A stretch of 5,001 nucleotides of DNA from Parcubacteria group bacterium (GTDB lineage: Bacteria; Patescibacteriota; Minisyncoccia; SW-4-49-11), in contig PXDG01000035.1 of the NCBI GenBank assembly GCA_003565105.1, forward strand, positions 1 through 5,001, written 5' to 3'. Made by a program: the position numbers and the translations under genes. The notes under the pieces are model-generated. The model was not told the origin of the DNA. It did not search any database and worked only from the letters and a program-made list of their open reading frames with translations. Shown piece after piece: positions 1 to 5,001 of this stretch (within the stretch, counting starts at the first letter, position 1; every line of letters begins with the position of its first letter).

Positions 1-78
1 CTTAAAGCAATTGAAAAGTGGAATGGTGAATTACCAACATATACAGGTGATGGAGTTCCGTTTATTCAAGTTCAATAG
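1..78 (+). CDS. C-terminal end of a probable prohibitin-like SPFH/Band 7 protein (5' truncated)
   Basis: Only the last 25 codons and a TAG stop (76-78) are in the window, in frame 1. The visible tail reads LKAIEKWNGELPTY followed by TGDGVPFIQVQ. A lysine-rich end of a helix, then 'AIEKW-G-LP', a short Gly-rich turn and a hydrophobic 'PFI' ending is the pattern I associate with the C-termini of bacterial prohibitin-family (SPFH, Band 7, HflC-like) proteins. Members of that family are membrane-anchored and form ring or cage oligomers that organise membrane proteins and proteases. The family call rests on this short tail only, and the SPFH domain itself lies upstream of the window. The gene converges on the - strand membrane protein gene and overlaps its last 17 bp. 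Its transcript probably ends at the hairpin at 69-107. Confidence 0.55.
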   Translation, partial: LKAIEKWNGELPTYTGDGVPFIQVQ

Positions 79-922
79 AGTCTGAATTTTTTCTTTGAAC
101 TATTTTTAGTAAGTACATAATCCCTGCTAAAAAGAAGGCATTCCCGAGTAACTCGATATTTTCTTCAATTAGACTATCGAGAAGAAAGAATCCAATTGGA
201 TAGTTCCAGTTGACGAGATTCCAAGACTCCCATAGTGGTTGTAGTGCTGAATCTCCAATACGATAGGAAAGAAGTATAAGTTGTTGGCCCCATTGCGTGT
301 AGAGGTTTTGATCGATCAGTAAATCGAAGGCCGTTCCAATAAAAGATAGACCACCTGCCAGATATCTTAAGGCCAAGCCAATGGAAAGGTATCCTAAGGC
401 ACGGGGTATTTTTCGTAAAGAATACCGAGCTTTGTATAGCGCAAAGAGTGGTAGTACAGCGATAGCTACAAAGTAGACCCCTTCAAATAATGTGCCAAAC
501 AGTCCTTGATCGTTTTCTCCTGCAGCAGCTTGAACATAGCTCATTATGGTTTGACGCACGTCACCTGCATCTTCAACCAACATCCAGGTAATGGAGATGG
601 CAAAGAGAAGAAAAAATCGATTCAGTACTTTGTCCTTGAGATGATATTTCCCTGCTTGGTAAAAACTTATTCCTGCGGTAACGGCCAGGAGTGTCCATTG
701 TAAGATTTCAGCAATACCAGCATTCTTGCCGTAATGATGAAAAAAGAACGGTCGGTAGGTGAAATAATATGGAGCAGGATTAGCATTCCATAAGATGTCT
801 CTGAGACCCAAAAAATTTCGGAGATCAATCAGATAAAAGAGTGTTAGGGACAGAAATATAACACTACTGGTTGCGATAATGATATATTCGGGAGTTGAGA
901 TACGACGAAATGGGTGATTCAT
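62..922 (-). CDS. Uncharacterised polytopic membrane protein (286 aa)
   Basis: I do not recognise a named family. The protein has roughly six to seven hydrophobic segments: about residues 13-33, 70-90, 101-116, 143-163, 178-200 and 258-275, with a weaker one near 213-220 or 243-252. It therefore sits in the cytoplasmic membrane. There is no signal-peptide cleavage site and no soluble domain. Acidic residues lie in or beside membrane segments: E117/D118/D121 in 'WMLVEDAGDVRQT', and E253/E254/E257 in 'SLIEENIELLGNAFFLAG'. An acidic cluster followed by a final hydrophobic helix resembles several uncharacterised bacterial multi-pass proteins that carry an 'EE..E..G' motif there; this is a resemblance only. 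The start chosen is ATG at 920-922. An in-frame TTG three codons upstream (929-931) would add three residues, and neither start has a Shine-Dalgarno sequence. The TAA stop (62-64) lies inside the converging gene. Base composition (about 43-45% GC in sampled lines) matches hisS. Confidence 0.85.
   Translation of the reverse strand: MNHPFRRISTPEYIIIATSSVIFLSLTLFYLIDLRNFLGLRDILWNANPAPYYFTYRPFFFHHYGKNAGIAEILQWTLLAVTAGISFYQAGKYHLKDKVLNRFFLLFAISITWMLVEDAGDVRQTIMSYVQAAAGENDQGLFGTLFEGVYFVAIAVLPLFALYKARYSLRKIPRALGYLSIGLALRYLAGGLSFIGTAFDLLIDQNLYTQWGQQLILLSYRIGDSALQPLWESWNLVNWNYPIGFFLLDSLIEENIELLGNAFFLAGIMYLLKIVQRKNSDSIELE
69..107 (+). terminator. Intrinsic terminator of the leftmost gene, embedded in two converging coding ends
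   Basis: AGTTCAA (69-75) is the exact reverse complement of TTGAACT (95-101). Allowing one bulged T (76), the stem continues with AGAG (77-80) against TTCT (91-94), the last pair being G-T. This gives about 11 pairs around a 10-nt loop (81-90). The stem is followed directly by ATTTTT (102-107), the U-tract expected of a rho-independent terminator on the + strand. On the - strand the hairpin is not followed by a T run, so it should act in one direction only. The left arm includes the last codons of the + strand gene, and the whole element lies in the final codons of the - strand gene. No folding energy was computed. Confidence 0.6.
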
Positions 923-1012
923 TGAGGTCAAAATATGATAATGGATTGCTTTATTTTATCATAAATATGTGATTAAATGTATATAATGAGATAATCAATT
1001 GTAACTACTATT
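923..1012. promoter_or_regulatory. Divergent promoter region between the membrane protein gene and hisS
   Basis: This 90-bp, very AT-rich spacer separates two divergent start codons, so it must hold promoters for both directions. For hisS, a perfect TATAAT lies at 982-987. Transcription from it would start near 994 and leave a leader of only about 20 nt. A second -10-like GATAAT lies at 990-995. No good TTGACA-like -35 element sits at the proper spacing for either. On the - strand, candidate -10 elements are TTTAAT (977-972) and TATGAT (963-958), with a partial -35, TTGATT (998-993), at a short 15-bp spacing from the first. Because the region is so AT-rich, single hexamer matches are weak evidence. 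No operator palindrome, T-box leader or riboswitch can fit in so short a leader. Confidence 0.4.
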
Positions 1013-2320
1013 ATGACTCCACGTATTACTCCACGAACTCCATCGGGCTTTCTCGAACTTTTACCAGAAGAACAGTTGGTCTTTCAGCGGATGTTGCGGA
1101 CCATTCAAGAGACCTATGAGTTATATGGATTTGCTCCAATTGAGACTCCTGCGATTGAATATGCGGAGGTTCTGTTAGCAAAAGGTGGTGGAGAAACAGA
1201 AAAAGAAATGTATCGATTTCAGAAAGGAGATAATGATCTCGCTCTTCACTTTGATTTAACAGTCCCTGCTGCTCGATACACTGCTGAACATTTAGCGGAT
1301 TTAACCTTGCCATTTCGACGGTATCAATTACAGAAAGTATGGCGAGCAGAAAAGCCTCAAAAAGGTCGGCAACGAGAGTTTTACCAGTGCGATATTGATA
1401 TTATTGGAAGCCGATCTATCTTAGATGATGCAGAGATTCCAAGTGTTATTTATACGGTTTTTCAGAAGTTAGGATTTCAGGATTTTGTAATTCGGATGAA
1501 TAATCGAAAGTTGATGAACGGTTTTTTTGCACATCTTGGGTGTGAGGATCAGTCAGTGGAGATGATGCGGTTAATAGATAAGTTAGAAAAACGAGATCAT
1601 CAAGAATTAAAGCAAGAGATGCAGGATCTTGGGGTTTCGGTTGAAGCAGTGGAACACCTTTTTGATTTGGTGATGCTTCAAGGGTCTTGGACTGAGCGAT
1701 TGTCATATCTAGATTCTCTTGGTATAGAAAATGGATTGTATCAAGAAGGGGTGCTGGAATTGCGTCAGGTCACAGAGGCAATGATTGCTCTTGGAGTTCC
1801 CGAAACGCACTTTGAGATTGATCTTTCGATTACTCGAGGATTGGATTATTATACTGGGACTGTGTATGAAACTCGGTTGACTCACTATCCTCACTTTGGG
1901 AGTGTCTGTTCTGGTGGACGATACGATAATTTGGTTGGCCAATACACAGAAGAATCGTTACCAGGGGTAGGTATTTCTATTGGACTGACTCGACTCTTTT
2001 CTCAATTGTTAGAAGAAAAGATAATCTCTATTGGAGCTCAGACTCCAGCACGTGTCTTGGTGGCTCGATTTAGTGATCAAGATTTACCTCAGGCCTTAGA
2101 TATTGCTCGATTATTGCGTGAGAGTTCTATTGCTACGGAGGTATATGCTACCGCAGAAAAGTTTGGCAAGCAGTTGAAATATGCTCACAAAAAAGGTTTT
2201 CCCTTTGTGGTAATCGTTGGAGCTAGTGAAGCAGAGGATGGGCAAGTGATGCTAAAAGATATGCAGTCAGGGGAGCAGCAAATTTTAGATATAAAGGAAT
2301 TGTTAAAGGTGATATCATAA
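1013..2320 (+). CDS. hisS: Histidyl-tRNA synthetase (HisRS)
   Basis: This cytoplasmic class II aminoacyl-tRNA synthetase attaches histidine to tRNA-His using ATP, and it looks complete at 435 aa (family usually about 420-460). The N-terminal stretch 'PSGFLELLPEEQ' (10-21) leads into the catalytic core. The core shows 'ETPAIEYAEVLLAKGGGE' (44-61), 'FDLTVPAARY' (80-89) and class II motif 2 at 101-129, with R111 and the R121-E122-F123 turn before 'YQCDID'. An insertion region occupies about 160-260. The HisRS-specific histidine-binding motif 'RGLDYYTGTVYE' spans 275-286, followed by 'SVCSGGRYDNLV' (297-308) and motif 3 'PGVGISIGLTRLF' (317-329) with R327. Residues from about 345 to 432 form the anticodon-binding domain. 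ATG at 1013 is the natural start: the protein begins just before the conserved 'PSGF' and no ribosome-binding site suggests another. Oddities are H79 where homologues usually have Arg, and exclusive use of CGN arginine codons (26 of 26). It is followed after 12 bp by the bPH2 membrane protein gene, probably in one transcript. Confidence 0.97.
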   Translation: MTPRITPRTPSGFLELLPEEQLVFQRMLRTIQETYELYGFAPIETPAIEYAEVLLAKGGGETEKEMYRFQKGDNDLALHFDLTVPAARYTAEHLADLTLPFRRYQLQKVWRAEKPQKGRQREFYQCDIDIIGSRSILDDAEIPSVIYTVFQKLGFQDFVIRMNNRKLMNGFFAHLGCEDQSVEMMRLIDKLEKRDHQELKQEMQDLGVSVEAVEHLFDLVMLQGSWTERLSYLDSLGIENGLYQEGVLELRQVTEAMIALGVPETHFEIDLSITRGLDYYTGTVYETRLTHYPHFGSVCSGGRYDNLVGQYTEESLPGVGISIGLTRLFSQLLEEKIISIGAQTPARVLVARFSDQDLPQALDIARLLRESSIATEVYATAEKFGKQLKYAHKKGFPFVVIVGASEAEDGQVMLKDMQSGEQQILDIKELLKVIS

Positions 2321-2332
2321 TGTTAAAATAGA

Positions 2333-4879
2333 ATGAATATCATAGAAATTAAACCAAATTTGGTATCTTATTTACTTCATCAGACAACAGCCTTTCTAAT
2401 AAGTGCGTTGGGTGTTATTAGTGTGATTTTTATATTTTTTACTGATGGTGATAGGACGGTGAATGACCTTGATTTTCTTATTTATAACTATAGTGTGATT
2501 GCATTGATATTAGGGGTATCTTTTTTAGGTATCATAGGTTTCCTATATTTATCATGGAAAAAAGAATCAGTGATTTTATCAAACAACCACTACATTTTTA
2601 TAAAAGGGAATCCTTTCATTCAAAGTGAAACAAAAGTCCATCTTACTAAGGTTGTTAAGATTCACTGTAAAATATCCTTTTTTGAAAAAATATTTCTTCA
2701 AACAGGAACTATCGAAATTAAAGCTATTGGACAAGATATAAGTGAGATTCAATTGCGGCATATTCGCAATCCACAGGAGGTTTATAAACAGGTTGTCCAA
2801 GATCTACAGCGTGAAAACGTTTACAGTGATACCAATGAAACAAGTATTGCTCAGAGATCTCCTCAGTTATTAGGAGTGATATGGAATGCATTTATTCCTT
2901 TATTAACGCAAACATTTTATATTGTTCTCATTCCTCTTTTTATCGTAAATATTTTCGAATTAGAGTTTCTACTAGGTATCTATATGATAGCTATAGGAAT
3001 GATACTCTTTTTAACTCAGACTATTCTAAAGGCTATTCAGCATTCTCGAAGTTCGTTTCACTTGTATTCTCACCACATCGAGTATAAGGAAGATTATTTT
3101 TCTCAAATATACAGTATTATACCTTTAAAAAATATAACAGATATTGAAAAAACTCAATCTGTTATTCAACGACTTCTTAATGTTTCATCTTTAAAATTAA
3201 ATGCTCAAGGACTAGGGAATAGTATAATTCTAGATAATCTTCAAGATGTTGATGGCTTTCATGTGGCAATAGAATCTTCTTTAGGCTTAAAAAATAAAGT
3301 GTCCTTAGAGAAAAAAGGCCTAAATGTCACAGATTATAGGTCTCAAATAACTCAATCTAAAGAGATAACAACGATCGAAACACCTGAAAATGTTGATTTG
3401 AACTCAAACATACCACTATCTAATAATAATATAACAGAAAAACCTCATGTTATGCGAGGGATATTTAGTATAGTTATAGGGACTATTATATTAATACCAC
3501 TATTCTATTTTGATTTTCTGATAGATATTTGGGTATCTGGATTTGGATTGTCGTTCTTTTGGTATGTTATTAGAGATTATTTTATTGGAGAAAGTCTTTT
3601 CATTGCTATAATTGTATTTGGAGTGCTGATTTGGCAAGTAATCAGATTGAAGTGGTTTCAGGTATATTCAATAACTTCTCAAGAAATCCAGCAAACAACA
3701 AACTTCCTCACTAACTATAGTGTTACCTTTCAAAAAGAGCAAATTACAGGAGTTCGTATATCCCGTAACCTATTTGATAGAGTATGGAATACCGTTTCAA
3801 TTCATTTGTATTCATTAGGAAAAAAAGAATCGTTACATTTATCATATATTCCGCAGGACTCTCATATTCTCTCTCGAATTTTAAAAGATTTGCATCTCTC
3901 AGATAAAGATAAACATTCTATCGATACCTTTCATTCGTGTAAAGATATCCAATTTATAGATTTTCTGAAAGCTAACTTGCCAGTTATTATTGGATTGATT
4001 GCTTTAGAGATTATTGCGTTATTTATAGGAATCTATTTTTATTTACCAGCAGTTATTATTTGGGTTCCTATTATAATAACTAGTAGTCTTCTCATTTGGT
4101 ATGGACTTGGTCATTTCGAATCAAAGCATACATTCTTAGAAAGATTCCCTAATTTTTTTTCCTTACATCAAGGATGGATTTTTCAACATATATATTATGT
4201 TAAGTATGAAAATCTTGAAGAAGTGACATCAATACAATATCCATGGTCAAGTCAAGGTTCCCTCATCTTTCAGGTTGCCAGTGGGGGGATGTTATCAGGA
4301 TCCTTTTCTTTTGCTTTTATAAAGAATGGTAGGGATTTACATACCAGCTTTGATCGACAATTAATATCTAACTCAGAGTTTAAGCATAGTGCAGAATGTG
4401 CTCAATTTGAAACAGACATCACAATTCACCCAAACCTTAAAGCTGCTATATTTAACAGTATCCCTACGTATGGAAGTGTTCTTGTACTTGGTATTGGTCT
4501 CCAAATATATCTATTTGTCGCTGAGCAAGGCACAATATTAACATTATTTATTATTGGGTTATTTATATTATTGTTGATAGTGTCATTTATACTTTATGTC
4601 TATTTTTCAAATAAAGTAACTATGATTCACATACAAAAGGATCGAGTAATGGTTGAATCTGGAATACTCATTCGAACTCATATGAGTATCGTAGATACTC
4701 GAATTAATCAAATGAAACACTCTCAAAGTGTTATTCAAAAATGGAAAGGCGTTGGAACAGTACACTTGATTACCAGAAGCGGTAGTGACCTTTTAGGCTT
4801 GACATTAGCTCATATACCAGAGTATATGAATGTGTATAATATGATAAATAAGCGTATAGAGTTAGTAGAAAAAGTATAG
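2333..4879 (+). CDS. Giant multi-pass membrane protein with five tandem bPH2 (DUF304, YdbS/YdbT-like) units
   Basis: The 848-residue protein is five repeats of one plan: two transmembrane helices followed by an approximately 85-residue beta-rich domain of the bacterial PH-like bPH2 (DUF304) type. Approximate helices and domains: unit 1, 15-36 and 51-75, domain 77-160; unit 2, 183-205 and 209-232, domain 233-318; unit 3, 376-398 and 420-438, domain 440-522; unit 4, 547-570 and 571-592, domain 593-680; unit 5, 712-730 and 733-757, domain 758-840. Each domain has a recurring 'I-x(5-9)-basic-x(6-8)-hydrophobic' strand core: 'IEKTQSVIQRLLNV' (271-284), 'VRISRNLFDRVWNT' (474-487) and 'MKHSQSVIQKWKGV' (794-807). 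Units 2 and 5 share the identical string QSVIQ. A polar Asn/Thr-rich linker covers about 320-372. In Bacillus subtilis, ydbS and ydbT belong to the SigW cell-envelope stress regulon and contribute to resistance to antimicrobials made by other Bacilli; the biochemical role is unknown. An envelope-protection role here is inference. ATG at 2333 follows hisS by 12 bp without a Shine-Dalgarno sequence. The gene is more AT-rich than its neighbours. Confidence 0.85.
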   Translation: MNIIEIKPNLVSYLLHQTTAFLISALGVISVIFIFFTDGDRTVNDLDFLIYNYSVIALILGVSFLGIIGFLYLSWKKESVILSNNHYIFIKGNPFIQSETKVHLTKVVKIHCKISFFEKIFLQTGTIEIKAIGQDISEIQLRHIRNPQEVYKQVVQDLQRENVYSDTNETSIAQRSPQLLGVIWNAFIPLLTQTFYIVLIPLFIVNIFELEFLLGIYMIAIGMILFLTQTILKAIQHSRSSFHLYSHHIEYKEDYFSQIYSIIPLKNITDIEKTQSVIQRLLNVSSLKLNAQGLGNSIILDNLQDVDGFHVAIESSLGLKNKVSLEKKGLNVTDYRSQITQSKEITTIETPENVDLNSNIPLSNNNITEKPHVMRGIFSIVIGTIILIPLFYFDFLIDIWVSGFGLSFFWYVIRDYFIGESLFIAIIVFGVLIWQVIRLKWFQVYSITSQEIQQTTNFLTNYSVTFQKEQITGVRISRNLFDRVWNTVSIHLYSLGKKESLHLSYIPQDSHILSRILKDLHLSDKDKHSIDTFHSCKDIQFIDFLKANLPVIIGLIALEIIALFIGIYFYLPAVIIWVPIIITSSLLIWYGLGHFESKHTFLERFPNFFSLHQGWIFQHIYYVKYENLEEVTSIQYPWSSQGSLIFQVASGGMLSGSFSFAFIKNGRDLHTSFDRQLISNSEFKHSAECAQFETDITIHPNLKAAIFNSIPTYGSVLVLGIGLQIYLFVAEQGTILTLFIIGLFILLLIVSFILYVYFSNKVTMIHIQKDRVMVESGILIRTHMSIVDTRINQMKHSQSVIQKWKGVGTVHLITRSGSDLLGLTLAHIPEYMNVYNMINKRIELVEKV

Positions 4880-4889
4880 TGAGTCTAAA

Positions 4890-4914
4890 ACCTTTAATTG
4901 AGAACGTATAAGGT
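4890..4914. terminator. Weak hairpin between converging genes, possible bidirectional terminator
   Basis: ACCTTTA (4890-4896) can pair with TA-AAGGT (4907-4914, one bulged T at 4909), giving seven mostly A-T pairs around a 10-nt loop. On the + strand it is followed by GCATTTATTTT, an interrupted T-rich tail. On the - strand it is followed by TTTTAG. It is the only inverted repeat I see in the 39-bp gap between the two converging stop codons, so position supports it, but the stem is short and AT-rich. Confidence 0.3.
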
Positions 4915-4918
4915 GCAT

Positions 4919-5001
4919 TTATTTTCCGACAATTCTAACAATAGAATCTTCGCCTCCTTCTACAGCGAGATAGAGTCCTCCATCCAAGGGATGAACGACA
5001 A
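4919..5001 (-). CDS. C-terminal end of an unidentified protein, possibly beta-propeller (5' part outside window)
   Basis: Read on the - strand from 4999, one frame stays open for 26 codons to a TAA stop at 4921-4919. The other two - strand frames hit stops in the same stretch. The visible residues are VVHPLDGGLYLAVE followed by GGEDSIVRIVGK. The pattern 'P-x-DGGLY-A-x-G...IVRI' ending at a strand is what the last blade of a beta-propeller looks like, for example the C-terminus of PQQ-dependent sugar dehydrogenase-like (glucose/sorbosone dehydrogenase) proteins, where 'DG.LY.....g.I.RI' recurs. With 26 residues this is a suggestion, not an assignment; any repeat-blade or lipoprotein-type extracellular protein could end this way. 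The gene converges on the bPH2 protein gene across 39 bp. Confidence 0.5.
   Translation of the reverse strand, partial: VVHPLDGGLYLAVEGGEDSIVRIVGK

Noticed and set aside
506..703. Open + strand frame of 65 codons inside the - strand membrane protein gene.
   Set aside because: It lies wholly within a longer, convincing membrane-protein coding region, has no family resemblance and no ribosome-binding site.
1016..1035. Direct repeat ACTCCACG (1016-1023 and 1028-1035) at the hisS start.
   Set aside because: It simply encodes the local 'TPRITPR' peptide repeat; two 8-bp copies are not evidence of a regulatory or mobile element.
1026..1942. Three - strand open frames (77-95 codons) under hisS.
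   Set aside because: They are antisense to a clearly recognisable HisRS whose motifs are intact throughout; their translations look like random composition.
2320..2331. Tiny reading frame ATG-TTA-AAA-TAG overlapping the hisS stop (TAATG) and ending 1 nt before the next ATG.
   Set aside because: Three codons are too few to be meaningful. It could in principle help ribosomes step from hisS to the next gene, but the match is easily chance in AT-rich DNA.
2579..3087. Two short open frames (about 70 codons, one per strand) inside the bPH2 protein gene.
   Set aside because: They fall inside units 1 and 2 of the repeat protein, whose frame shows regular helix/domain structure; the short frames show none.
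1..5001. Possible UGA reassignment (as in Gracilibacteria/Absconditabacteria or mycoplasmas), since no visible gene ends in TGA.
   Set aside because: The three full-length genes hold more than 1,500 codons with no in-frame TGA, and their Gly and Trp residues use normal codons. Five TAA/TAG stops are too few to argue from.
1..5001. CRISPR arrays, tRNA genes, insertion-sequence ends, attachment sites.
   Set aside because: I found no regularly spaced repeats, no cloverleaf-like segment and no terminal inverted repeats with transposase coding; almost all of the window is occupied by coding sequence.

Overview
The window is about 5 kb from a moderately AT-rich bacterial chromosome. Nothing in it points to phage, plasmid or insertion sequence. 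Tightly packed genes, start codons without a recognisable Shine-Dalgarno sequence, and a compact HisRS with the 'PSGFLELLP / VWRAEKPQKGRQREFYQCDID' style of motifs would fit a small-genome lineage such as a Patescibacteria (CPR) member. That placement is an inference at low confidence. All five visible stop codons are TAA or TAG. The full-length genes read cleanly in the standard code, so there is no sign of UGA reassignment.

Layout, left to right: (1) The last 25 codons of a + strand gene end at 78; the tail resembles the C-terminus of prohibitin-like SPFH/Band 7 proteins. (2) A - strand gene (62-922) encodes an unrecognised polytopic membrane protein of 286 residues. It converges on gene 1 and overlaps it by 17 bp. 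An intrinsic terminator for gene 1 (69-107) is embedded in the coding ends of the two genes. (3) A 90-bp AT-rich divergent spacer (923-1012) must hold the promoters for the membrane protein and for hisS. (4) hisS (1013-2320) encodes a complete histidyl-tRNA synthetase. (5) Only 12 bp later, an 848-residue membrane protein (2333-4879) is built from five tandem units, each two transmembrane helices followed by a bacterial PH-like (bPH2/DUF304, YdbS/YdbT type) domain. (6) The 3' end of a - strand gene (4919-5001) converges on it across a 39-bp gap that contains a weak hairpin.

hisS and the bPH2 protein are probably co-transcribed because of the 12-bp gap and the lack of a terminator. They have no obvious functional link, and the second gene is clearly more AT-rich and uses AGA/AGG arginine codons that hisS never uses. 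The five-unit bPH2 protein is the most unusual object here: known YdbT-like proteins are much shorter, with about three such domains. Its fourth unit looks degenerate at the position where the other four keep a basic residue. I do not see a convincing new multi-gene system. The rest of the window is ordinary housekeeping and membrane-protein coding sequence.
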